NCBI GenBank assembly: GCA_032622095.1
Contig: CP136061.1
Span: 3,348,001 to 3,412,000 of the forward strand
Origin: Siphonodentalium dalli
Taxonomy: Eukaryota > Mollusca > Scaphopoda > Gadilida > Siphonodentaliidae
Direction of reading: 5' to 3'
Length of the DNA stretch: 64,000 nucleotides
The first letter of the stretch is position 1. Each line of letters opens with the position of its first letter. The notes under the pieces were generated by a model. The model saw nothing but the letters and a program-made list of their open reading frames with translations. It did not search any database and was not told where the DNA came from. Made by a program: the position numbers and the translations under genes. This document shows, piece by piece, positions 48,480-60,463 of the stretch.

Positions 48480-50764
48480 TCGCGACCTGATTTCCATTCT
48501 GTCCTAAGTGCATTTTTTGTGTTTCCGAGTAATTTGATTTTTAAATTTCAAAGTTCTGGCAATTGGTTGTTATTAGACTTATGGTGGATGTCCTGGTATC
48601 TGCCGAGAAATCAGTATTCATTCTGCCAATAACCATCAACTTCGATAAGGAGATGCTCTTTCTTATATGATATTTCGACCAGATTCGGGAGGTGGGGTGC
48701 GATTTTTTGCATTTAGCACAATATGGACTCAGTCTTAGTAGAATATTTTTCGTGGGACACTATGGAAACGGAATTTTTTTCAGGACCGATCTGTTCCAAG
48801 TGGTGATTATAAAAGAGATAATACGCACTTGGGACAACATGAAGAAATATTTAGTCTCAATTTACCGTATAACATGATAGAATTAGAGATTACAATGTGA
48901 GCAGAGTGTGCTATGTGCGCTCTTTTGAACAGTTAGCCAGCACATCGACATAGAAACAAGCATTTTGAATTGGTGTTGTATGGAAAGCACGCGACTCTTG
49001 ATGATATATTGCATACGTAATGTTGATACGGCTTCATGGAATGTACTCTTCGTTAATGTTACATTGCGAATTTGACGCGTATATATTAGTCCAGGAGATA
49101 TTGGTCGACATCTGCACCCCCACCAGGACTCAACTTCACCCCACTAATTTTCTTTCTTAATGTCTCCTCTAATTTGTTTCGGTTGTTAACAAGAAAAAAA
49201 GTGGCCGCAGAGACTCCAGACAAGATGGTGTCCATCGTGGCGGCCATTTTGTTTATATGCTCGATTCGTTATGCTAATATACAACCCTCACAAATTAGCC
49301 AAAAGTCCGACACCAGAATCCAATATGGCGGCCAAGATGGCCGCCGAAATGTGAATATATGCTATTTTTCTTACATTTTACCACCTTTCGTTTGTCTCTA
49401 TGGGAAAATATTGGCAACTTGGAGTGAATTTATACATTTATCGTATAGAAGAGTCATTGACGAACACAATGGGATCATAATATACATTCATAGCGGGATA
49501 GTTTTGACCAATAACAAGTTTCCCAAATGCCGGTATAATAGGTCAAAGCCGAACCAACACTAATAACGCGATGTAATGTTTCGAATAAATGAAAGTTATT
49601 GCTATCATAACAACACCCATGCATATATATGTGCAGGAGATACTCGAGCTAGGATTTCTCTTATACCTGAGTTGTGGAATATTTATCCAAATCCAAGACG
49701 GCTGCCAAAATGGCCACCAGAAATAGAAAAATCGCCAAAAATTGGCATCAGTGAGCGTTATTGTCACGACAATTCCACACCTGTTAACTATTGTGAGTTG
49801 GGAACACTTAGGCGAAGTACTTTCATTATACCATATCCAAATAAAAGTTCCCCAGATCTAAAATGGCGGCCATCATTGGGCATTATTTTCGAGACAACTG
49901 CACACATGCGGACAGTTGATTTGGAAATACTGAGGTGAAGTAATTACCTTGCATCTCATACAATAAATTGTTTTCCAAATCGAAGATGGCGGCCAAAATG
50001 GAGACCGAAATTTGAAATCAAGCTCACATTCCTTTACTTTCTTACGATGGTCGTTATTGTTACGCGAATTCTGCCCACAATTACATGTTCATATGGAACA
50101 TTGATATGAAGTATTCATTTGGGTTTGGCAAACTCTCACAGTCAAGATGGTGGCCAAACTGGCGGCCATAAATTGAAAAGAAGTCGATATTATCACATAC
50201 TAACTTTTTGTCATTATATCGATACGTATGGACGATACTGTACACACTATAGGCCATTTATTAGTTTCAACATAATTCGTAGCCTTCTGGAAAGGTGAAA
50301 ATCCACAATTAATCATCGCGATGTGGCATTTCGAAATCCATTGTCCACCATAAGCGCCCATAATGGCCGTTTAGGTGCGCCAAATAGCCATAGTATGGCC
50401 TCCAAAAATCAAAACAACAGTACCTGAGCTTATTCTGATTTGCCACATTCAGCATTATCTGCATGGACCAGTTTCCGTCTCTTCGTCAGATTAATCTATC
50501 TCTCTCACACCATCACAGTTTTCTACACTTCTTTTTTAGAAAGGTCCCACTAATCTGAATATTTCAAACAATACATATGCCGGTGTCCAGCTCACGTGTT
50601 TGTCTCGAAAGTTGGGAATTCTTATCCTTATTCTTGGCGATCTTCGTTCGTGGTATAGCTTATGGTATAATTCAGATGCTACATATGGGATCTGAGCGTT
50701 ATTTTGTGCTATAAACTAGAAAGGAATGTGGTCGATGCTTATACTAGCTTTCAGAAGGACCTCG

Positions 50765-51139
50765 CTATCTGCGTATTTTCAGCTTTGGTGACCTAATGGG
50801 GATAACAACATATACACACTTATGTATATGGCTTCGAATGTTGAAAGCCAGACATTTGACGGATACCGTTCTGCTAAGGCGTAGAAGACCATAATGCATA
50901 ACATACCCACACGTCTTGACCATGAACAAAAGAAAAATCTTGTTGCGTACAGCAATTGTCTCATCGAACAAATTCAAGCAGATAATAACAATACGCACGG
51001 TGCTAGTTTGTCGGCATTTGTCATGATAGTGGAAATGAAATTGGACCATGACTGCACCGCCCTTCTTTGGGTATGTTTTAGATTCAAACATGATCTCATG
51101 TGTGGCTTTGCTTTCCTTGCATGCTAAGATTGTTCCCAT
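50765..51139 (-). other. Frame in left arm of giant element, paired with one in the right arm
   Basis: 124 codons reading away from the centre. It shares spaced residues with the frame at 51249-51722: FHFHYHDKCRQTSTVRIV against FHSHYHGVCPQTNTAGIV, then LFDETIA against LFDETTA. No known domain. The matching frames may reflect an ancestral coding region copied into both arms, or only arm homology. Confidence 0.25.
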
Positions 51140-51248
51140 CCGTTTGGAAGCCGTTCACAATCAACTGGACCAGGCGTGTACCACTGGCTACTACTATATA
51201 AGCCCCACCCAGACTGGGGTGTAGTCTTAAAGACGATGCCTTTCATAG

Positions 51249-51722
51249 TTGGTTGATATGTCATACACACTGGGTGGTGGTCGGTATGGTTCAAGAAAGT
51301 ACAAATGCCATCAACACAAGGGTGAAATGTTCAACGCGAAGAACACCCAGAGGAATGTTACGTTGATGAGATCTTGCATTCAGTTCAACATACGTTGGGT
51401 ACACCAAGTGATTTCTTGGCAACATCACCATTCCGACCATTTTACCATGGCCAATTTATTTCATTCCCACTATCATGGCGTATGTCCACAAACTAACACC
51501 GCTGGTATTGTTCTTCTCTTCTGGGAGCTATTCGACGAGACGACTGCGGGACATCACACAGTTTCCTTAGCATCGTGGTCAAGAAATGTGGGTAGTCGGT
51601 ACATTATGGTCTTCTCCTTGGCAGATATACATCTATACAAGGGATTGAGACAGCTAGCAACCTTCGAAACAATGCCGAAGTTGTCCACATATGCCAATGC
51701 GTTCGCTAAGTTTGTGAGTTGA
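51249..51722 (+). other. Frame in right arm of giant element, paired with one in the left arm
   Basis: 157 codons, His-rich near the middle (SWQHHHSDHFTMANLFHSHY). It reads outward from the loop and ends in FAKFVS. Homologous in part to the opposite frame at 50765-51139. Function unknown, and coding status unproven. Confidence 0.25.
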
Positions 51723-53936
51723 CGAACCATCTATTGAGAAGTCACTAGCTAATTGGTTCGCCAGGTGTACGTGTCGTTATCCACATGGGGTATGAGACAC
51801 ATACATAGAGATGACATTATGCAAGCTTGTATACTCATCGACCATATGCCTTTCTAGTTCAAGATGACGCACAAATCCCATATTTAGCATATTTAAAATC
51901 GTAAGCTAGACACCTGAGAATGAATTGTTTGAAACGTTATGATTAGAGGGACCCTTCTCCCAGGAGGTGTTGAATACTTTGTCGGTGTGAGCGACCCAGA
52001 TTTACCAGACAAAGAAATGGAAGCTGGTCCAGATAATTATGGACGTGATGTGGCAAATCAGAATCTGTTATCAGGTAATTGTTCTAATATTACTGTCCGG
52101 CGCACCTACGGTTACGGCCATTATCGGTGCTAAGTGGAGAATGGATTTCGAAATGCCACATCGCGATATTAATGGTGGGTTTTCGACTTTCCAGAAGGAT
52201 ACGAGCCATTTTACGCATTTTGATACGTATTAAGTTAAACTAATAGATTGTTTATGTATAGTTTCGTCCACACATATTGATATTATGACAAAAAGTTGAA
52301 ATTAGTATGTGAAAATATCCATTTCTTTTCCATTTCTGGCCGCCAATTTAGCCGCCATCTTGACTGTGAGTATCAATTGCCAAACTCAAATGAATACTTC
52401 ATATCAATATTCCATTTCAACATGTAATGGGGGGGTAGAAATCGCGAAACATTAACGCCCATCGTAAGAAAGTATAGGAAATTAAGGAATGTAGGCCTGT
52501 TTTAAAATTTCGGTGGCCATTTTGGCTGCCATGTTCGATTTGGAAAAAAAATTCTTGTACCTCAGTATTTCCAACTCAACTGTAAGCATGTGTGGAGTTG
52601 TCTCGACAATAGTATCCAATGATGTGAGGGCATTTCGGTGCCATTTTGGCGCCATTTTGGAAACTTTTATTTGGATATGGTACAATGACAGTTCTTCGTC
52701 TAAGTGTTCCCAATTCACAATAATAAGCAGGTGTGGAGTTGTCGTGACAATAACGCTCACTGATGTTAAAATCAGAGATTTTCGGCAATTTTTCTAATTC
52801 TGATGGCCATTTTGGCCGCCATCTTGGATTTGGGTGAATATTCATCAACTCAGGTATAAGAGGAATCATAGCTCGACTATCTCCTGCACATATATGCATG
52901 AGTGTTGTTATGATAGTAATAACTTTCATTGATTCTAAACATTACATCGCGTTATTAGCGTCGATTCGGCTTTGACCTATTATATCGGCATTTGGGAAAA
53001 CGTGATATCGGACAACAATATCCCACAATTAATATATATTATGATCCCATTGTGTTCGACAATAATTCTTCTATACGATAAATGTATAAATTCACGCCAA
53101 GATGCCAATATATTCCCATAGAGACAAACAAAATGTGGTGAAATGTCAGAAAAATAGCATATTTTCACATTTCGGCGGCCATCTTGGCCGCCATATTAGA
53201 TTATGGTGTCGGACTTTTGGCTAATTTGTAAGGGTTATATATTGGCATAACGAATCGAGCAGAAAACAAGACCGCATTTGATATAATCTTTACGATAACG
53301 GCGATCAAAGAGACCTGGTGCATATAAAAACATGGACGCCATGATGGACGCCATGATGGACGCCATCTTGTCTGGAGTCGCTGTGGCCACTTTTTGTTCT
53401 TGTTAACAACCGAAAAAAATTAGAGGAGACATTAAGAAAGAAAATTAGTGGGGTGAAGTTGAGTCCTGGGGTGCAGAGGTCGACCAATATCTCCTCGACT
53501 ACGCGTGTGTTTCTTTTCGCGGGAAAATTTTTCTCTGTTCGATCGCAACTTGAGTTGCAACCTGTTCGATGTGAGAGAATTTAGCAAAATATTTAGTAAG
53601 TGACAGTTCGTAAAGCCGAACTGCACATAGAACAACATCGATCTGAATAATTATATGTTGTGTCTGAAACTCAAGATAGAATTCATCTTTGTTTTTAAAA
53701 GACAGGATATAACTGGCTTTATAAGTATTTTTTATTTATAGGACATAATGGTTCTAAGAAATAGTGTTTTTATGCAGAACGGACAGAAAAGAATAGCTAA
53801 TATCACCGCGAAAACAACAGATACCGCTTAGGGGCCGGTATCGTTAGACGCGGAATTTGATGCCGATTCCAACGATACCCATACGGACGTTTCGTACCAG
53901 CATGTCACTTAGGACAGAATAGAAATCAGGTCGCGA

Positions 53937-56900
53937 TTTATTAACCCTCTGTCGCCGGAACTTCAACTTTTTCCGGAGGCGTAATTTTCTGAAAATCATC
54001 AATTTTGTGCATATGGGTCGACCTTTAATGTTCAAAATAGCCCGATCGAGTTGTTGGAAATTTCTCTAATAGGAATTCGACTCAAACTCCTAAAAGGTAT
54101 TGAAATTTAAAGGGACACCCGCCTATCATTGTACCAAATCATCGTCGGATGGTGAAATTTTGAGGGGGGGGGGGGTCTAATTCAAATCCAATTAAACATT
54201 AAACTGTTCAAAATTAGATAAATTCCTTAAAGCATGTGGTAGATATACGTAACTAGTTTACAAAACTTATGCATATGCCTTTCTATCGTGTACATTATGC
54301 ACGCGAGTCGGATTTTACAAATTAAATTATGATGAAAACCCCTGAATTTTTGGTGTGGTCACATTTGTGGTCTTAATATTGCCATTAGTGAGTGGATGGA
54401 CATGGGACATGCGACGATCTGCAGTATATATGTCTATGACAAGTATGACATGAGACATTAGTATCTTTTCTACTAAACTGTGCTTCCAGCGTTATCAGGA
54501 TGTGATTATCGGTGTTATTTCTTACCCAAAAAAATTGGTTAATTTTAAAACGGGGTATGTGGGTTAAAGGACCGCTGGCAGATAATAGGATGTCCAATGA
54601 CTCCTATGTTTCTATCGTATCACGGTAAAGACTATTTTGTAAAATAGGCGCGGTTTACACGATCAAAGTTCGATTTTCTTTACAATTATAGGTTACAAGC
54701 AACTAATTATATAGAGTTACGCTTCTTGAATGTGTGTAGGGAAACTCGAGTCAGATTAAAATAAAACCTGGCTGCTGATTGGTTGATTATCATTGAGGGA
54801 AATATCCCTAATCGGTGACAGAAAATCATAGCCTCCGTAAATATGGCGATCGTGTATGGTTATATGTCCAGGAATAGTCTGGTGGTGTCCAGAAGTTACG
54901 GAAGGGGTCTGGGTATTTTTATGCTGCTGATTGTTGTGCAGTAAATGGGGGTAGTTGTGGAAATGCAAGATTATCGTTTGACAAAAATACCGAAAAGGGC
55001 GCGTTTGTTGTCACATACTGGTGCAGCGGATAACGTTCTAAGGGAAAATTTACCACTTGAAGTTCAAATAGGCTTAACCGATGGCCGGCGGGACTTTTAG
55101 TTAACACTGTCGCCTATGGAAAATAATTAGGTGTTTGTAACCAATAGGCAGAAAATTCACATTTTTAAAATATCGTTCAGGGCAGCGGATTTAGAAACAC
55201 TGATAAACAAAGTCTGTCTTGTTTTGTTGAATTATTGTATTTTTACGCCCTACCGACCCATTTTCAGATTATGCGAGACATGTATTAACCCTCTGTCGCC
55301 GGAACTTCAACTTTTTCCGGAGGCGTAATTTTATGAAAATCATCAATTTTGTGCATATGGGTCGACTTTTAATGTTCAAAATAGCACGATGGAGGTGATG
55401 GGAATTTCTCTATTAGGAATTCGACTCAAACTCCTTAAAAGTACTGAAATTTAAAGGGACACCCGCCTATCATTGAACCAAATCATCGTCGGATGGTGAA
55501 ATTTTGAGGGGGTGGGTCTATTCCAAATCCAATTAAACATTGTACTGTTCAAAATTAGATACATTCATTAAATCGTATGGTAGATATACGTAACTAGTTT
55601 TAAAAACTTATACATATGCCTTTCTATCGTGTACGTTATGCACGCGAGTCGGATTCTACAAATTAAATTATGATGAAAACCCCTGAATTTTTGGTGTGGT
55701 CACATTTGTGGTCATAATATTGCCATTAGTGAGTGGATGGATATTGGACATGCGACGCTCTGCAGTATATATGTCTATGACAAGTATGACATGAGACATT
55801 AGTATCTTTTCTACTAAACTGTGCTTCCAGAGTTATCAGGATGTGGTTATCAGTGTTATTTCATACCCAAAAAAATTGGTTAATTTTAAAACGGGGTATG
55901 TGGGTTAAAGGACCACTGGGAGATAATAGGATGTCCAATGACTCCTATGTTTCTATCGTATCACGGTAAAGCTTTTTTTGTAAAATTGGCGCGGTTTACA
56001 CGATCAAAGTTCGATTTTCTTTACAATTATAGGTTACAAGCAACTAATTATATAGGGTTACGCTTCTTGAATTTGTGTAGGGAAACTCGAGTCAGATTAA
56101 AAAAAAACCTGGCTGCTGATTGGTTGATTATCATTGAGGGAAATATCCCTAATCGGGGACATAAAATCATAGCATCCGTAAACATGGCTATCGTGAATGG
56201 TTAGATGTCCAGGAATAGTCTGGTGGTGTCCAGAAGTTACGGAAGGGGTCTGGGTATTTTTATGCTGCTGATTTTTGTGCAGTAAATGGGGTAGTTGTGG
56301 AAATGCAAGATTATCGTTTGACAAAAATACCGAAAAGGGCGCGTTTGTTGTCACATACTGGTGCAGCGGATAACGTTCTAAGGGAAAATTTACCACTTGA
56401 AGTTCAAATAGGCTTAACCGATGGCCGGCGGGACTTTTAGTTAACACTGTCGCCTATGGAAAATAATTAGGTGTTTGTAACCAATAGGCAGAAAATTCAC
56501 ATTTTTCAAATATCGTTCAGGGCAGCGGATTTAGAAACACTGATAAACAAAGTCTGTCTTGTTTTGTTGAATTATTGTATTTTTACGCCCTACCGACCCA
56601 TTTTCAGATTATGCGAGACATGTATTAACCCTCTGTCTCCGGAATTTAAACTTTTTCCGGAGGCGTAATTTTATGAAAATCATCAATTTTGTGCATATGG
56701 GTCGACTTTTAATGTTCAAAACAGCACGATGGAGGTGATGGAAATTTCTCTAATAGGAATTCGACTCAAACTCATAAAAAGTACTGAAATTTAAAGGGAC
56801 ACCCGCCTATCATTGAACCAAATCATCGTCGGATGATGAAATTTTGAGGGGGGGGGGGGGGGGTCTATTTCAAATCCAACTAAACATTGTACTGTTCAAA

Positions 56901-57178
56901 ATTAGATAAATTCCTTAAAGCGTGTGGTAGATATACGTAACTAGTTTTCAAAACTTATACATATGCCTTTCTATCGTGTACGTTATGCACGCGAGTCGGA
57001 TTCTACAAATTAAATTTTGATGAAAACCCCTTAATTTTTGGTGTGGTCACATTTGTGGTCATAATATTGCCATTAGTGAGTGGATGGATATGGGACATAC
57101 GACACTGTGCAGTATATATTTCTATGACAAGCATGACATGAGACATTAGTATCTCTTCTACTAAACTGTGCTTCCAGA
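53937..57178 (+). repeat. 1.34-kb tandem units: end of U1, then U2, U3 and partial U4
   Basis: U1 resumes at TTTATTAACCCTCTGTCGCC and ends near 54047. U2 runs to about 55388 and U3 to about 56731. U4 breaks off at CTTCCAGACAGAAGCG near 57178, where an AAAT microsatellite follows. Unit starts (GGAAATTTCTCTAATAGG and close variants) are 1340-1343 bp apart. U1 with its insertion removed is about 1.33 kb. Units are highly alike, and differences cluster in homopolymer runs (G-run 9-17 long). Confidence 0.93.
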
Positions 57179-57189
57179 CAGAAGCGAAA

Positions 57190-57222
57190 AAATAAATAAA
57201 TAAATAAATATATAAATAAATA
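57190..57222. repeat. AAAT microsatellite
   Basis: Iterated AAATA units with one TATA interruption, directly followed by AAAGAGCGTTTAT, the inverse of the recurrent CGCTCTTT motif. This resembles a retroposon tail, but no body is recognised. Confidence 0.8.
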
Positions 57223-57563
57223 AAGAGCGTTTATATCAGTTGTGTGTGATTAACCAATATGATTGCACTGTGTCATCTAAACAGAAGTAAAACTTCTGTA
57301 ACACAAGCAGGCTCTTGTTTACATACACCATCGTATGTCTTGACGACACTACCATGCTGCTACCCGCTGATTATGTCTGGCAATTGCATGTTTTGATATT
57401 TCTTCTGTTATTGGCAATTTGAACAATTATGAATATTCCGCAGCGAACGCCACCCTTGCCTTTAAGCTAAAGTAAGACAATTCCATGTCCAAAAAAGCCA
57501 TGCTACCAAATTTGAATGTGGCTAAGATGAAACCAAGCTGGATGATGAGCATATAAACACATT

Positions 57564-57781
57564 GTACATTGGTGCTCTAATTAATCGACTCCTGCGCCAC
57601 GGCAGAGTTATGGGTGGCTTTTCGGAGTATGGTCAGGGTGTGGCTTGTTGCCATTCATCGGAAAGCTCTCACCGAGATCTTTCTGATGGATGGCGGCGGG
57701 CAATATTTCCGACTGGGTCCTGAGGGTTTGCCCGTGGTTCTGCTTTGGTTGGGAGGTCGGTTGCTTGGGGCATTACTGTGC
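57564..57781. mobile_element. Mariner-type foldback MITE, complete copy with A-to-G hypermutation
   Basis: Full-length relative of the hairpin at 24566-24757 and 30066-30207, from TACATTGGTGCTCTAATTAA to GGGGCATTACTGTG. By hand alignment to the other copies, about 32 plus-strand positions changed from A to G, in both arms, against about one T to C, four G to A, three C to T and a dozen transversions. Runs such as CTAAATCCTG have become CTGGGTCCTG. The sites near the hairpin tip (GCCATTCATCGGAAAGC) are untouched. Confidence 0.85.
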
Positions 57782-59606
57782 CTGTGATCTTGTTGCTGAA
57801 GCTTCAAAATATGAAGCCTTACTTAGAAATATACATGTATAGTTACAACTCCCTTCCCCCCCCCATATCAATGTACAGGTACAATTGATACATATTAAAT
57901 TTTCCACATTTTATCTTATCCTAGCTGTGTTATATGAAGACAAACAGCCTAATTTAAAATTGAATCATCACCCCCACCGACACGCCTGATAAATATTAAG
58001 GAAGCCAGCTCAGAACATTTTGAAGTACATGTAATACAAATAGTAATAAAATTATCAAACTATCTCAAATTAATTTAGCTAGTCTTAGATGTATCTAAAA
58101 CTGGGATATGTATGGTATACAGTTAGACAATTGAGTCCTTTTCTGCCTTCTATATCTTAAATAGCATGGTCGGTCACCTTGGTGAAATAAATTATGTAAA
58201 CATGGGAGTGTGGATTGGCTTTAAATATGTAATGATGATCAACTGATGTTTTCATCAAAGACATCCACCATTTCAATTTTGGATTGAATAATTTAATCGA
58301 GCTCAGAATCACCTCACATACATGCATTTTTGGTCATGGTAAGCTGACACCAGTTTTTAAGTCTGGTATACGAACACCTCTCACAACTTTTTTTCCATTT
58401 AAAAAAACAAAACAAAACAAAACAAAACATCTCCCAAAATTGTTTACAAGAGTACTGATTTTCATGTGCTGTCGCATCCGGTTCTGCTTATGATCATTCA
58501 CAGATCCAAATTTTTATGTATTTCATGACAAGAAATGTTATTTCATCTCAGTAGGCTGAAACTTATGTAAAAATTTCAAATTCATTTGACTACCCCACCC
58601 CCGAACTAATTATATCTATTGCATACTACGGTACAGGTACAACTAAATATGAGTGGTTATTAAAAGTTTGCACACCCCCCCCATTACTAGTATTTAAACT
58701 ATTACATACCAGTGCAAATAGTTAGATCATTTTATAATAAATACATAAAACTTATGATTAACCAACCCATAAATGTTTATCATCAAATGTCGTAGTGATG
58801 ACTGAGGAATCGATTATTAATAGTATTATTATAACGAGATGGGGAGGCGAAGTGACTAGTTTTGGATGTTGATATCCAGGCAGACATCCATAACAAGGAT
58901 TTATATGACATCCACTGCAAGGAATATACAGTAGAAGCCTGCGAACTGAAGCAGCTATATCATAAATTTAACTCTGGATTGGGTAAATTGTATATCTCAG
59001 CTATGAATTCACATTCTTTAGAACTTGTCTTTTTACAGGAATATCTGGAACTTGACTTATCTTTGAAATATCAGTATAAAATTCAAAGATACATAAACTT
59101 TTAATAAAATGGAAAAAATTACCTACAAAACAATTTCCGCAATTGTGTAACTTTTGTTGTGGCAATATATGCATGGAGAGGTAATTCAGGATTTGTCACT
59201 TGCGCCCCCCCCCCCCCCCCCCACATACAGTTTCAAGGATAATGCTATTAATGAAACTTACCTTGACCATTTATATCACCTCAATGAAATTTGTCATATT
59301 TGTGCTTTGTTCAACTTGCCTTCCAAAACTTTACACATGTTATTCTCACAACAGAAAGTAAACTGGTGAATCCAAGTGGAACACCGCGGTGCATATGTTT
59401 TAAGTTTTAATGTTCTTTTTAGTTGATTCCAGACACAATCCGCGAGAAATTAATAAATATAATACTTTCTTCGATATGTCATTGTCAAACATGCGTGAAA
59501 TCATAAATATCCGAAGACCCACGTCGCGGAAACAACACAAACAAATCAAAATTAGTCAGTCAAGCATCTCTTGCAGGTGTCGAGGTCGTTGTTCGCACGA
59601 GATTAT
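57782..59606. other. Spacer with homopolymers and an AAAAC microsatellite
   Basis: AAAAC repeats at 58402-58429 and a C-run at about 59204-59222. Frames of up to 80 codons show no domain. Confidence 0.5.
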
Positions 59607-60463
59607 GTTGCAGAGTTCAATAGATCATCGCAATGACGATGGTTGCGTTCATAATATTTTTCGTACAGCAAGCGCCAAAACCGACTGCATATTCAATTTT
59701 GATAGCTGATCTGCATGATAATTTAAACTCACCCTTTCCCGTCTGGTTCAGTTTAAATAATTAGCAGAACTTACTTAACAGACACTTATAATTTCTGTTG
59801 CAGAGTTCAATAGTTCATCGCAATGACGATGGGTGCGTTCATAATATTTTTCGTACAGCAAGCGCCAAAACAGACTGCTTATTCAATTTTGATAGCTGAT
59901 CCGCATGATAATTTAAATTCACCCTTTCCCGTCTGGTTCAGTTTAAATAATTAGCAGAACTTACTTAATTAAAGGTACTCAACCCGATAAAACTCCTCTC
60001 AATTACTATTTCAATGGCTTCGGGGGTCAAAAATATTTGATTCGAGTCGAGGAAGTCACCCATCAAAGCTCAGATTTGTTAGATATCGATTTTAGAAATC
60101 TATTATTTTTCATTATCGGGAATTCTTCCTGGCCCAGTACGTAGTCAATTATTACCACTTGATTATAGAGTTATCCATCCTTGTCTGTTTGAATAGAATT
60201 TTGGCGTAAAATCTCGAGCATGTTACCAAATTGACGGCAGTTATATGTACTCATCTCGAGAACATAAGAATTTTCAAAAATCAATATCTAATAACTCTGA
60301 GCTTTGTTTGATGGGTTCCTCGACTCGAATCAAATATTTTTTACCCCCAAAGCCAAAGAAATAGTAATATAGGACCCTCTGATCGGATTATTGTTGTTGT
60401 AATCTGTTGAGATGGGGACCCTCTTTACGGGTTGAGTACCTTTAACAGACACTTATAATTTCT
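59607..60463 (+). repeat. 190-bp tandem duplication, second unit split by a MITE
   Basis: Unit 1 (59607-59796) starts GTTGCAGAGTTCAATAG and ends TTAACAGACACTTATAATTT followed by CT. Unit 2 starts at 59797 with the same text, is interrupted at its TTAA, and its last 22 bases resume at 60442. The two units differ at only a few positions. A 99-codon frame (59410-59709) overlaps unit 1 and shows no known domain. Confidence 0.95.
59983..60441. mobile_element. TTAA-target MITE, copy 3, with empty site alongside
   Basis: Ends AGGTACTCAACCCG and CGGGTTGAGTACCT, TTAA on each side (an extra TTAA on the left). The unoccupied site TTACTTAACAGACAC is preserved in the neighbouring 190-bp unit at 59771. 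The interior matches the 21.2- and 27-kb copies, including an inner palindrome of GATTCGAGTCGAGGAA / TTCCTCGACTCGAATC type. No coding capacity. Confidence 0.92.

Larger units (their letters stand above)
48480..53936. mobile_element. Giant inverted-repeat element, 5.46 kb, inserted in tandem unit U1
   Basis: Outer ends are inverted copies of TCGCGACCTGATTTC followed by ATTCTGTCCTAAGTG (about 31 bp, one mismatch). Beyond them lie 0.4-0.6 kb of unlike sequence. Then come long imperfect inverted arms, about 49091-51110 and 51365-53497, starting GGAGATATTGGTCGAC at the left and inverted at the right, around a loop of about 0.25 kb. Arms are visibly diverged. They contain sub-repeats of roughly 130-170 bp, each with an AAGATGGCGGCC-like phrase. 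Units U2 and U3 carry the uninterrupted site GAGACATGTATTAACC; here it reads GAGACATT before and TTTATTAACC after, so a 2-bp TT duplication is likely. No transposase domain recognised. Confidence 0.85.

Noticed and set aside
49174-49938. Two frames of 120-129 codons in the left arm of the giant element
   Set aside because: They follow the GGCGGCC sub-repeats and are not matched by open frames at the corresponding right-arm positions.
58862-59369. Frames of 71-80 codons between 58.8 and 59.4 kb
   Set aside because: No domains, interrupted by a poly-C tract, no splice support.
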